Of a stretch of DNA of 64,000 nucleotides, positions 30,431-40,960 are shown piece by piece (the first letter of the stretch is position 1; every line of letters starts with the position of its first letter). A program made the translations under genes and the position numbers. A model generated the notes under the pieces. It saw only the letters and a program-made list of their open reading frames with translations. It had not been told where the DNA came from and ran no database searches. Source of the DNA: Molanna angustata (Eukaryota; Arthropoda; Insecta; Trichoptera; Molannidae); contig OY754986.1 of the NCBI GenBank assembly GCA_963576475.1, positions 7,014,531 through 7,078,530 of the forward strand, written 5' to 3'.

Positions 30431-31582
30431 ATTTGTCCTAGAGATACGGACTATCTACTTTATAGTTTCAATAGATGTTATATCCCAAACTATACAAAAT
30501 ATGACATCCTAATTCTAGGGGAAAGTTCATATTGTTTTCTTTTTTTCTAAAACACGCAATAAAAACTATTTCGTTGTAGTCAGTCTGTTTCAAAAAGATT
30601 ATTATCATTTCCTCGGTACCATTTGTACTCGTTAAAAAGTTGGGACTAAAAATAAAGTGGTCTGATTGCATCTCCGTGATAGTACTTGAACAAACTTCTT
30701 TCGTGTTGAATTAAATGCTCAGATGAACTTTGTGCGAAAACTTTGGGGAGAAAATCGTGGAATAAATGCAGCACGCTAGTAGTTCTTCCACCACGTTGTA
30801 TAAAGCGAGCCATAATTTAAGCTGGGGTTTCCGTTCAAGCACTGTTTCCTTGCTTTTGGTAGCTGCTACTTGCAACAAAAGTACTAAATAAGTGAATTTT
30901 TCCAACTTATTATGCATTTTGAGTAGGAAGTTTGTTTTTAATTATTATTTACTGTTTATGCCACTTCACAAACAATGAAACGAATTAGACACGAACAAAT
31001 AAGTTTTAAATACTTTACATTTCTGAATACTTTTGTTTGTATTTAGTATATAAGCAAAAACTGTTTTCATTTGTGTATCAGGGTACTAGGGCTGGAAGAA
31101 GATGAATATTGAAATTGCGGGGAGGTGCATAATGATGGACTTCTTCATGTCTGCTGAAAGATAGCTTATAGGTGTAATAAAGAGATCTTAGTTACAGGTC
31201 ATGACAAGATTAATGCTGTTGGAAAAATATGTAACATTTGAAGGGATAAAGAAGTAAAAACTCCATTCACCAGAACGTGACAGGATTTCGAAAATTTTCA
31301 AAGATAGAGTCATAGGAAAAAAATTGACCATTGTGTATAGAAAACTCATCATTTCAATTAGACATTTTGAAAAACCTGTTTCAAAATTGACCTAAAGAAA
31401 ATATTCTTGATAATTGCGAAATCATTAAGAAATGCACTTTTATGGAAAAGTTGAGATAAATACCTACATAAAACAAGGCATTTTTCAATTCGAATATTTT
31501 GCATTCGAATATTCGAATACATTGCATGATATTTTAAAACAGATTTTTTTTAAATCGCATTAGAGATAAAATTTGTTTATTA
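30431..31582. other. Unassigned AT-rich spacer
   Basis: No coding domain found. Short minus ORFs at 30468-30671 and 30711-30917 have no recognisable family. Confidence 0.35.
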
Positions 31583-31866
31583 TAAGAGAAACAGGAACTC
31601 TACGAACAAACAGGTTTCACAATCTGCTGGTTTACGTGATTACTTTATGCGCATGCGCAACGTATCTTTTTTAAAACGCCGCCTATTGAGAAATAGATGG
31701 AGATAGGGAACTCAATAAAAATGAATAATTGGTGAACATTGCGCAAGCGCATAAAGTTATCGCGTGAACCAGGCGATGACAGGTCACACACTCAGTAGAT
31801 GCCTTGATTTCATGGTTCTCCAATAATATTCCAGCTTCGTCTCAATTGAGATGTTATACAAAATGT
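31583..31866. mobile_element. Two TE-Y fragments in inverted arrangement
   Basis: A plus fragment (31583-31663, GCTGGTTTACGTGATTACTT and ATGCGCATGCGCAACG) is followed by a minus fragment (31680-31866, GAACATTGCGCAAGCGCATA and AAGTTATCGCGTGAACC). Together they form a large inverted repeat around the TE-Y core. Confidence 0.75.
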
Positions 31867-31952
31867 CCTAATAAATATTGGTATTCAAAACACTTGATTA
31901 ACTGCAGTTATTTTTATAAGACACATTTAACAAAATTATAAATTACTAATAT

Positions 31953-32762
31953 GTATTCCTAAACACCTAATCCCGATTTCCTCTACTTGTTCTTTCCCAA
32001 ACCTTTTTTTGCTATATAGTTCTTTCTATCTATTTTGCTGTTTTCATTGTTTTTTTTTCGCTCCGTCTTTTTTACTCTCCACTACCAACTATGGAATAGT
32101 GGAGAGTCATGATTTCACAATTTTAAGCGTATTTTTTTTACATCAATTTCTCAATGGGTATCATGTAGAGAGTGTATACTTTGAGTTTCATCGTGATGTT
32201 TTTGTGTGTATGCCGTATGCCGTACACAAATTTGAAAATTTGTGTCCTCTGTACAGCCCAAACCAAATGACTGATGAACTTCATATTGATACCATATGTG
32301 TGAAGTACATAAACTTAGAGCTGATTAGTTTTCCATAGACAACGGTTAATTATTTCTCTATGATTTCATCTGTTAAAACTTTAAAAATGCTCTCACGACC
32401 TGGAAATTTGAGATATTTTCATTTTATTTGAATTATTTATGCAAAAAAAAGAATTTTCACAAAACTGCATTCAGAGTTTGCCAACCTTTAAAGAAAAATA
32501 TATATCCTTTCAATAATTATATTTCTATTAATCGATATTTTGTATGAAAAATATATAGGAGAATTTTTATGTTTAGTAATGTTTAGTTACATATTTGATT
32601 TCATATTGATATTAGAGTGTAATATTAGCAGGGAAGCTTCATTGTGTAGTGGAGAGTTTAGTGTTGGCCACAACCCACTCGTTTTATTTTAATATAATAA
32701 TATAATTTTGTCACACTTTGTAATCTGATTAGCTGGGAGGAGTCTTTATATAACCTTATGTG
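31953..32762 (+). pseudogene. LINE-K 3' UTR interrupted by TE-X
   Basis: ATTCCTAAACACCTAATCCC and TTTCCTCTACTTGTTCTTTC (31960-32010) match the LINE-K 3' UTR at 34.12-34.17 kb. The UTR resumes after TE-X as ATAATTTTGTCACACTTTGT and GCTGGGAGGAG (32700-32745), matching 34.27-34.31 kb. The coding part is absent. Confidence 0.7.
32073..32684 (+). mobile_element. TE-X copy, near full length
   Basis: The copy runs from TTTT|ACTCTCCAC with hairpin CTATGGAATAGTGGAGAG to GTAGTGGAGAGTTTAGTG, GGCCACAACCCACTCG|TTTT. About 612 bp, no ORF of note. GCTCTCACGACCTGGAAATT is a conserved internal block shared with the 35.9-kb copy. TTTT on both sides may be a target duplication. Confidence 0.8.
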
Positions 32763-32790
32763 TGCGTGTATGTGTTGTGTGTGTGTGTGT

Positions 32791-32844
<54 letters not shown>

Positions 32845-32872
32845 GTGTGTGTGTGTATGTTTGTATCCGCTT
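32757..32872. repeat. (TG)n microsatellite
   Basis: A long (TG)n run with a few interruptions (GGGTG, TATG) spans about 115 bp. The two overlapping cysteine/valine ORFs and the threonine/histidine ORF on the other strand are translation of the repeat, not genes. Confidence 0.95.
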
Positions 32873-33003
32873 CATATTTGGACTTAAAAAATTCGATCAC
32901 ATTTCCTCTTACCGTAATCTTCTCCATTGGCCTAAGATACGACAACGGCGAAATATACATATTTTGTCACTTCTATATATGTAATAGGTACGCTCTTTAA
33001 TAC

Positions 33004-33842
33004 TTGGACGAGCAGGCGGGTAGATATTCCGCTGTCCGGGGTTTGGAGCTCAATTACTTCAAACCAAAATTATTATGAGCAAGTGTACTACAAATGTAGA
33101 TCTGATATGCCACCTGGTAATATAGACAGTCACTTACTTGGGATGTATCTTTCTATCTTCACAGGAACACAGGAAACAGGTCCGACGAAAGTTATCTTGC
33201 TCACGGGAAGGGGGTAGAATCTTCAAAGTTTGACAGAGCAGGATCTATCCACAAAACAGCATACAACACCAAAAAATACGCGATACAAAAATGTAAACCG
33301 CGAAATCCAAACCGTATCATTCGCCGACGAAACTTAATGTCTTGACGTTTTACAACAGATAAAACGAATGTCAAAAAACCATAGATCTGCCCTCTGTGTA
33401 TGTTCGGATTTCAAAATAAATCACAAACAAATGACCGTCCATTCCACAGATGGCAGATTTCGATTAAATAGCTCACTTGCTAATTATATTATAAATGAAA
33501 ATAAAAAACAATATTAATTATTGCTTAACCAGTGCTCATAAGTGGTGTATAGGTACTAAGTTATTATTTATATTATAAAATAAAATTTAATATTTATTAA
33601 TTAAAAAACTTTGATAATTTTACTACTTATTTAATTTTATTCAGAAGCGTGAAATTTTATTACTAAATACATCATAATGCAATTACACAATTAACAGGGA
33701 GATAACTGAATATTTTTACTCCTCACTAACCCAAGTGGATATAGTGGGGAGTTATGATTTCGCAATTTTTAAGGCTATTTTTTTATTGCAGATTATCAAC
33801 TAGTATCATGCTGAGATTGTATTCTGAAAGTTTGTAACACAA
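33004..33842 (+). repeat. Segment duplicated at 49.85-50.70 kb
   Basis: GACGAGCAGGCGGGTAGATA begins a block that matches 49849-50697 in the same orientation. From about 33360 to 33842 the two copies are nearly identical (for example CATAAGTGGTGTATAGGTAC and TTATTCAGAAGCGTGAAATT). The first 350 bp are more diverged. The block includes the 5' end of a TE-X variant (33716-33842). It suggests a composite element or a segmental duplication. Confidence 0.85.
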
Positions 33843-33845
33843 TGT
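33716..33845 (+). mobile_element. TE-X variant, 5' end only
   Basis: TTTTTACTCCTCAC, GTGGATATAGTGGGGAGTTA and GATTTCGCAATTTTTAAGGC is the CCTCAC subtype of TE-X, as at 50.56 kb. At 33845 the sequence switches abruptly to LINE-K. Confidence 0.75.
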
Positions 33846-34393
33846 ATCTGTACCAATACCTTAAAACCAAATTCACCTATTTATTTAATCACGGCCTATC
33901 GCTTCGATCTGCTGAACGTACTACATTAACTATCCCCATTCACAACACTGAATTTTTCAGCTCTCTCTTTGAAGTGCGTTCTGCAAGACTCTGGAATAAT
34001 TTGGGTCCTGATATAACTTTGCGAATTCGCTTTCCATTTTAAAGAAAAGACTAAAGCAGAGATATCTCTCCTAAATTACCTGATCCCTCTCCTTTTCCTT
34101 CCTTCCCTTTGCTACGTAATATTTATTCCTAAACACCTGATCTCGATTTCCTCTTCTTGTTCCTTCCCAATTTCTTTTTTGTTGCTATGATGTTTTTTAT
34201 TTATCTTGGTGTTATGTAGGTATATTTTATTTGCTCTTTTGTAGCTTTCATTTTTTGTTGATGTAGGTACATGTATAATTCTGTCACTCTGTAATATAGT
34301 TGGTTGGAAGAAATTGCCTATGGGCAATAAGCCAGCCAGTGTGCAGTATATTTGTTTATATTATGTACAAAAAGTTAAATAAATAGTTAAATT
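33846..34393 (+). pseudogene. LINE-K RT C-terminus and 3' UTR
   Basis: The open frame reads FNHGLSLRSAERTTLTIPIH, NTEFFSSLFEVRSARLWNNL and GPDIT, then degenerates. This matches CR1-like C-termini (LR....L.IP......SF...AARLWN.LP). The 3' UTR carries GGAAGAAATTGCCTATGGGC, AATAAGCC and ends in AAATAAATAGTTAAA, directly followed by SINE-3. Confidence 0.8.
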
Positions 34394-34625
34394 GTCGGCC
34401 TTCGTGGCTCAGTTGGTTTGATATCTGACTGCTGAGCCAAAGGTCTCGGGTTCGATTCCCGATGGAGACACAGTTTTTAATTGTGTTTTCAGTCTGGATC
34501 TGTGAGACGATTAATATCGTAAATCTCCAGAATGTGGCAACTTGTTATTGGGTGCGTGTTAAATTAATATTTGACATAGTACCTGTTAGTTGCCCGAGAA
34601 GCAATATTAAATAAATAAATAAAGA
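34394..34625 (+). mobile_element. SINE-3, full copy
   Basis: The head has GTGGCTCAGTTGG at 34404-34416 (A box) and GGGTTCGATTCCC at 34448-34460 (B box). The body TGGAGACACAGTTTTTAATT, CAGTCTGGATCTGTGAGACG and TTGCCCGAGAAGC ends in (AAAT)n. It begins exactly where the LINE-K tail ends. This is the best reference copy for the family. Confidence 0.85.
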
Positions 34626-35929
34626 TTAAAATTATAAACAATGAAATATTAAATATTATAATATTCTATTCTATTAAAACGGGATAATAAATTAGACTTC
34701 TTGGGTTTAAACTGAACGAAAAGTTTTATTTAAGAAAAATACATACACAATGCACAGAAAAACGACATGACAGATTGCATACAACAGTAGCGCCACCTGG
34801 TGTTACATTCAGCCTATATAAATTAATCCAATACTCCCACTAAGTTTTATACAAAAGAAAACTTTTATATCATATTCTGATGCAATTTTCAAACATATTT
34901 TAACACGATTACAAAGATTGGATTGATGGTGATGTTGCACGGAGTTCTAATTCTCTAATCAAACCAGGTCAAAATAGTTATTAGTTTCCAATACCTTCCT
35001 AGGTACTGTATATTGGTTGGATTACCAATAAATTGATCAGCACTTTACAACCGTTGAGTCGAGGGTAATAAAATGGATAAGTTCCATTATCACGTTATAG
35101 GTACTCCAAGAATGAATATCTGGTCTATTGTACAGTAGAGTCCATAGCTTGGATTATGAGATTTGATTGGTTGTATTGGAATTTTCTTATTACCCAGATA
35201 AATATTTGAACCTAGAAAATATTTATACCTGAATATTAGATATAGAATCGACAGTTAACTATACTACTACCACCACACGTTCTGTTTACATGGTCTAATA
35301 ACGGGCCCTTAGCATTGTTCATAAAGAACTTTGCAATCTTTCACTTATATACATTGTGAATACTGCAAGGTTGCAGATAAACGTTGACTTAATATATTGC
35401 TATTAGTTATACACACATTTATATTCTGTAACTGCTTGTATTCCTTAATGAATAAATAAATAACACTTGATGTCGGACGTCGGGTGTACCTGAAATTGCA
35501 AATTATGACGTTTTTCACACCAATCTCACTGAACGCTTTCGAGCGACGTTTCATTCTGAACGCAGCATCGGGCGTTTTGAATGTCAAATATCATTTTACA
35601 TACATGTGTCTTTTATAATAATTTATAATTTATTTATTTATTTACGGTATATAACAACCATTTACATAGAAAAGAACAAAAATAATCATATCATAAAAAA
35701 AACATATCATAAACACATCATCTAAGTGCACAAAAAATAAAAAAAATAACCAAGTATAAAGAGAAAAAAAAAATCAACCAAGAATTTTCAAAAGAATGAC
35801 TAAAATACAAATACATTGTATAGTGATAGAACAAAATATAAAGTATTACAAAAAACAAAGTGTATGAAAAGAATAAAACAAAAAATTAAAAATCAATTAA
35901 GAAAGTTCACAATACATATACATATATAT
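34626..35929. other. Unassigned AT-rich spacer
   Basis: No gene. An (AAAT)n-like tract at 35630-35645 read on the minus strand may be a LINE tail. The segment 35500-35590 contains GAACGCTTTCGAGCG and TGAACGCAGC, motifs repeated near 36.8-36.95 kb. Confidence 0.4.
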
Positions 35930-36556
35930 TTTACTCTCCACACTATGGAATAGTGGAGAGTCATGATTTCACAATTTTTAAGAGTATTTTTTTAGATCCA
36001 TTTCTCAATGGGTATCATGAAGAGAGTGCATACTTTGAGTTTTGTTGTGATGTTTTTGTGTGTATGCCGTATCCTGTATGCCGTACATAAATATGAAAAT
36101 TTGTGTCCTCTGTACAGATCAAACTAAAATCCGATGAAATTATTATTGATACTATACGTGTGAAGTACCTAAACTTAGAGTTGATTAGTTTTCCATAGAC
36201 AACGGTTCATTTTATCTCAATGTTTATCTATGTTTTCATCTGTTAAAATTGAAAAAATGCTCTCACGACCTGGAAATTTGAGATATTTTAATTTTGTTTA
36301 AACTTTTTATACAATATCAATAATCTTCAAAAAATTGCATTCAAAGTTGGTCAACGTTAAAAGAAAAACATACCTACAACAGATTGAAAAATGATATACA
36401 TAATAATAGATTTTTGTTTGAAAAATATATATAAATAGAGAATTTTTTGTGTTTGGCAATGTTAAGTTATTTGATTTCATATTGATATTAGAATGTTATA
36501 TTAGCAGGGAAGCTTCATTGTGTAGTGGAGAGTTTAGCGTTGGCCACAACCCACTC
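35930..36556 (+). mobile_element. TE-X copy, full length
   Basis: TTTT|ACTCTCCACACTATGG with hairpin ATAGTGGAGAGTCATG to GTAGTGGAGAGTTTAGCGTT and CCCACTCG|TTTT. About 620 bp. Closest to the 32.1-kb copy. The internal GCCGTATCC-TGTATGCCG segment shows a small local duplication. Confidence 0.85.
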
Positions 36557-37204
36557 GTTTTCGTTATAATTTTCATCGAAAGACAACATTTGAGCAGTGG
36601 AGTAAATAATTCTCTCTGACCTTTTATTGGAAATTTTCGAATGACATATTCAAAAATTAAGCTTTTTATGAATACTTATTGTCATCATAAATAATGTCAA
36701 CTGACATTATATGTAGATACCTCAGAAACAAAAATAAGTCGTCTTACCACAGATTAAATAAATATAAAGAGATAGTGTAACTGTCAGAGCGTTTTTCACT
36801 CAATGTTTATATCGAGCGTTTGGAGCGTACATCATTCGACGTTCAATTTGAACTCGACAGAGCGTCTTTCGAGCATCTGTTTTCGGTTATTATAAATGGC
36901 TTAGAGCGTCACTAAGTGCACTCGGCGTTCATTGTGAACGCAGCCCTCGAAAAACGTAAAGAAAAAACTTGACCCTAGCAGACACTGTTCTTAAAGTCCC
37001 AAAGAGAGCTGGTAAATAATTTTAGTGATGATAGTGAGTCGTCTCAATCTGTTCATGAAATAACTCATAGAACATTATAATATTATATCATTTATATTTT
37101 CTGATTGGTACTCATTACGACACGACGCCGACGTGACTACCACTCACGTGACCTCACTTCTATTACAACAACCATCCGCCGCGCGCTGCTATAGTGAGTT
37201 AGTA
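36557..37204. other. Unassigned, with AGCGT-rich repeats
   Basis: 36790-36955 is richer in GC and contains repeated GAGCG(T) words and GTGAACGCAGCCCTCG. A related stretch lies at 35.5-35.6 kb in the same orientation. Possibly ends of one unrecognised element with TE-X inserted between them. Confidence 0.35.
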
Positions 37205-37250
37205 GTCATCATCCGTCCTGAGGACGAAGCGGTCACTTCGAAACAGGTCA
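37205..37250 (+). repeat. CTGAGGA-hairpin-CGAAAC motif
   Basis: CGTCCTGAGGAC is followed by the small hairpin CGAAG-CGGTCA-CTTCG and AAACAGGTC. CCTG and CAGG also pair. The arrangement parallels the motifs at 3.2 and 49.6 kb and resembles the core of Penelope-element hammerhead ribozymes, though no convincing stem I was found. Confidence 0.4.
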
Positions 37251-37338
37251 TTTACATTTTGGACGATGTTATTATTAAGTATGCTTTATACCAACTTGAT
37301 AAATATTTAATAAGATTGTGTTAAAAAAAGTCAAACGA

Positions 37339-38156
37339 TTTTCAATGAAAAAAAATCTCCTAAAATAAGAGTAGAGAACGAATGGCTCGAGCAAGTCGAC
37401 GAATATGTGTACTTGGGAAGCATATTTCAACGGAATGGACGACTCGATAAAGAGATCGAAAGAAGAGTTATGGCAGGAAACAGAGTGAATGGAGCACTAA
37501 GACCAATTATGAATGATCGCAACATATCAAAGGATGCCAAAGTTGCCATTCATAACGCCGTCGTAGTGCCAACATTGACGTATGCAAGTGAAACCTGGAC
37601 ATGGCAGAAGACGCATGAAAGTAGAATAAATGCAGTTGAAATGAGATCGTTAAGAAGGATTTGTCAACCTTGACGTATGCAAGTGAAACCTGGACATGGC
37701 AGAAGACGCATGAAAGTAGAATAAATGCAGTTGAAATGAGATCGTTAAGAAGGATTTGTAATAGAACGATGTATGACCGGGTAAGAAATGAGGACATAAG
37801 GAAAGAATGTAAGATGAAGAAAGATGTCATTACTAGAATGAAAGTGAACACATTGAGATGGTTTGGTTACATGGGGAGAATGAATGAGGAGCGCCTGACG
37901 AAGAAAATATACAGAGCGGAAAGGAATGGAATGAGAGGTCGGGGACGCCCAAGAAAGGGATGGCACGACCATGTGAACGAAATTTTGAAAGACGGAAATG
38001 TTAGAAGTGTGAGCAATAGACGAGCATGTATGAGGCGATGCATGAATGTGGACGTAGCGAGGGATGCATGCCAGGATAGAAAAATGTGGCGTTCTGTTCT
38101 CTCTGCCTACCCCGCAAGGGACATGGCGTGATGGTATGTATGTATGTATGTATGTA
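37339..38156 (+). pseudogene. LINE-A RT C-terminal half, with internal duplication
   Basis: The longest LINE-A copy. It reads RVENEWLEQVDEYVYLGSIF, DKEIERRVMAGNRVNGALRP, VVVPTLTYASETWTWQKTHE and AVEMRSLRRIC. After an exact 95-bp tandem duplication it resumes as NRTMYDRVRNEDIRKECK, VNTLRWFGYMGRMNEERLTK, RGRGRPRKGWHDHVNEIL and WRSVLSAYPARDMA, then (TATG)n. YVYLGS and YASETW mark the RT thumb of RTE-like LINEs. The YADD box is absent, and the duplication shifts the frame by two. Confidence 0.9.
37575..37764 (+). repeat. Exact 95-bp tandem duplication
   Basis: TTGACGTATGCAAGTGAAAC begins at 37575 and again at 37670. The shared 90 bp are identical in the two units. The identity implies a very recent event or an assembly artefact. 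Confidence 0.95.
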
Positions 38157-38252
38157 AAAATCTCCTATTACACACATAGTATTTTTCTTGTAAGAAAAAA
38201 TATAATAGATGACTAACTTATAAATAAAATATTAACTCATTTAACATAAGTG

Positions 38253-38645
38253 TACATACATACCATCACGCCATATCCCTCACGGGGTAAGCAGAGAAAA
38301 CCGAACGCCACCTACTTCTATCTTGACATACATCCATCGCATCGTCAACATTCATACATCGTCTTATACATGTTCGTCTGTTGTTCACGCTTCTAACATT
38401 TCCGTCTTTCAAAATACCGTTCACATGGACGTGCCATCCCTTCCTTGGGCGGCCCCGACCTTTCATTCCATTCCTGTCCGCAATGTATATTTTCTTTTTC
38501 AGGCGTTCCTAATTCATTGTCCCCATGTGGCCAAATCATCTCACTTTCATTCTATTAATAACAACTTACTTTATCCTACATTCTTTCCTTATTTCCTCAT
38601 GCCTGACCCTGTCATACATCGTTCTATTACAGAATCTTCTTAGCA
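38253..38645 (-). pseudogene. LINE-A RT C-terminus, inverted neighbour
   Basis: On the minus strand: GRGRPRKGWHVHVNGILKDG, RRTCIRRCMNVDDAMDVC and WRSVFSAYPVRDMA with a (TATG)n tail at 38253-38262. The amino-terminal side is frame-shifted (LRRFCNRTMYDRVRHEEIRK-like). It points away from the plus-strand copy that begins at about 38690. Confidence 0.8.
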
Positions 38646-38689
38646 ATCTCATTTCAAACAAGTGTACTATAGTTTTACTAAATTTCGAG

Positions 38690-39032
38690 ATCTTGCAAGA
38701 TGTAAGAATGCAGGATGAATGCGATGTAATTTATAGAATGCAAGTTAATACCTTGAGATGGTGTAGGCAAGTAAATGAAGAACGCCTGGCAAAGAAAATA
38801 TACAAATCTGACAGAAATGAAATAATAGGTCGGGGGTGCCCAATAAAAGTATGCGTCGTCCATGTAAACGATTTTCTGAAAGACTGAAATGTTAGAAGCG
38901 TGAACAACAGACTAGCGTATGAGGCGATTTATGAATGTTGACGAAGCGATGGATTTGTGTCAAGATAGAAAATTTTGGTATTCTCAGCCTACTCCGTCAA
39001 GAACATGGCGTGATGGTATATATGTATGTATG
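38690..39032 (+). pseudogene. LINE-A RT C-terminus, decayed
   Basis: The frame reads RMQDECDVIYRMQVNTLRWC, RQVNEERLAKKIYKSDRNEI and IGRGCPIKVCVVHVNDFLKD, then stops. Further LINE-A sequence in other frames reaches ACATGGCGTGATGGTATATA. Key GRGRP residues are mutated to GRGCP. With the previous copy it makes a head-to-head inverted pair. Confidence 0.75.
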
Positions 39033-39254
39033 ATATTTCTAGATGTTGATATATGTATGTCTGATATTTCTAGATGACTAGTGTCCATCGGGTAATCAGG
39101 CTCATGGAAAGATAGGTAAGTTTTTTACCGATGCGAATTACTTCGAGAATCTTCGGTTGTGTGAAAGTCCTGTTTCATAGATGGCCACTACTTAAAATGG
39201 CCTTGTGTTTTAAATGGCTTTGCGAACAAAAGCTTTTTTTTCTAAACTTCTTCT

Positions 39255-40165
39255 TCTTCTTCTTCTTATTTTAGGTTGACACCTGTTTTTTTTCAGGAAC
39301 TTTGCCCATCCCTCAAGGCCTCTTGTGACGCCGAGCTCCAGCTATCTCTCCATCTCTTGGGTGGTCTACCTCGTGGTCGATTGCCAAAGTTTATTTGTTG
39401 GGAGATAATTTTGGGCAATCTGTTGTCTCCCATTCTCGCCACATGGTCCCGCCAGAATCGTCTACGGCTCCTGCACCATCTGACAATATCCCTAACGTCA
39501 CAGATCTGTCTTATATCGGTGTTCCGCATCCGATCCAAAAGGGTGAAACCCGCGATGGAGCGTAGGGTTCTCATCTCTGTCGTCCGGAGCAGGCTCTTTG
39601 TTCTAACGGTGTCCGCTCTGGCCTCAATCGCATAAGTCATAATGGGTCGCACACATGTTTTATAAATTCGGGTTTTACTCTCTGTTAGCATGTGTTTGTT
39701 TTTCCAGACAGTATCTCTCAAACAGCCAGCAACGACCGCTGCCTTGTCTGTTTGCGATTTGACTTCCTCATATAAGTCACTGCTGCTGGAAATGTCGACT
39801 CCCAAGTATTTGAATTTTGTGACCTGTTCGATTGGTTCGCTGTCTACGAGTAGATTGCATATCAGAGATTGTCTCGATATAGTTAGACACTTTGTTTTTG
39901 ATATGGACAATATCATATTGTATCTCCTGGCTGCTGTATGGAATCTGTTTAGTAGCTGTTGCAGGTCATCCTCCGTTTCAGCAACGAGCGTTGCATCATC
40001 TGCGTAGCATATAATGTTGACGTGATTCTTGCCCATTCTGTATCCCACACCCACAGAAACCACATCCTCTATCACCTTGTCCATAATTAAATTAAATAAG
40101 AAAGGGCTCAGACTATCTCCCTGTTTTATTCCCGTATTTTCTAAACTGACTTCTGAAAATTATAT
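39255..40165 (-). pseudogene. LINE-D RT, longest open copy
   Basis: The minus frame is open for about 290 codons (40163 to 39293). It starts at FSEVSLENTGIKQGDSLSPF (RT motif 4) and LFNLIMDKVIEDVV. It then has IICYADDATLVAETEDDLQQ (catalytic YADD box), KFKYLGVDISSS, CVRPIMTYAIEARADT, EMRTLRSIAGFTLLDRMRN and DHVARMGDNRLPK, and ends NRPRGRPPKRWRDSW. A 3' UTR of about 45 nt carries (AAG)n at 39246-39270. Function would be target-primed reverse transcription in the full element. The 5' part, with endonuclease and fingers, is truncated. It looks the youngest LINE remnant here. Confidence 0.9.
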
Positions 40166-40444
40166 TTCAGTTTTTGGGTAGAATTAATCCTCATAAATTA
40201 GACCCACCGACATAATGTTATTTAAAAACATTGTAACATCACTAAAACTCCACCGACACACATTCCAGGAGCAAGTTCCGAAGACAATAAGACATTATCC
40301 TAGCTGAAGCAGACGAAGAATTTCAAAAAAATTCAATGATGCAACAAAAACTACAAGGAAAAATTTAATGATGCAACAAAAACTACAAGGAGCAGAATAG
40401 GAAGAATTAAAAGGAAAGCATTTCATCAAAAACGATCAAAGACA
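40166..40444. other. Short unassigned spacer
   Basis: A short direct repeat, AATTTAATGATGCAACAAAA with ACTACAAGGA, occurs around 40327-40360 and 40362-40392. No gene seen. Confidence 0.4.
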
Positions 40445-40960
40445 GCTGTTTTGAAATCTGCATTAATTCATATACAAAAGAATATAAATGTGCATAGTAG
40501 AAGCCAACAAACGCGTTTCACTAGGCAAACAAATGAATTGAACTTATCTGTGCCTATAATGAAAACCTTGTTTGGACAGAGACGTTTTAGAGCCATTGCT
40601 CCTAGAACATTCAATAAGCTCGACAAATAAATTAACGGAAACGGAAAATAGTCATGCCTTTAAAATTAAAATAAAGAAATGACTCTTAGTATCAGGCAGA
40701 CACTATGCAGAGAAGATTTTTCACCCATAGCTTTCGACTCCATACTTTATTTTGCTCTATGTATATTAGTGTATTTTTGTATATTATGTTTTTTTTCATT
40801 GCTATTTGTAATATTATCACTTTTTATGTACCTACGATTGATGTTGGCATCAACTAATACAGTGTCACTGTCTCGAGATGTATTGGCCTGCACAGGTTTA
40901 TTGGCCTAGTGGGGCATTACTAATTCAATAATTATTGTAATTTCTATAAAAAAAAGTAGA
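40445..40960 (+). pseudogene. CR1/Jockey-like LINE C-terminus and 3' UTR
   Basis: One frame reads TRFTRQTNELNLSVPIMKT, LFGQRRFRAIAPRTFNKLDK, then stop, a C-terminal RT signature (P..KT..GQR.F....P..FN.L). The UTR runs to the loop GCACAGGTTTATTGGCCTAG at 40890-40909 and GTGGGGCATTAC, then an A-rich tail. The stem is partly decayed. 8320-8550 is a related copy. Confidence 0.6.

Noticed and set aside
32658..33000. Overlapping ORFs rich in Cys/Val (plus) and Thr/His (minus)
   Set aside because: They are translations of the (TG)n microsatellite and have no non-repeat domain.
34394..34470. tRNA-like sequence with A and B boxes (also 7.8, 16.2, 24.8, 57.9 kb)
   Set aside because: These are SINE heads: acceptor stems do not pair and each is followed by a family-specific body and tail.
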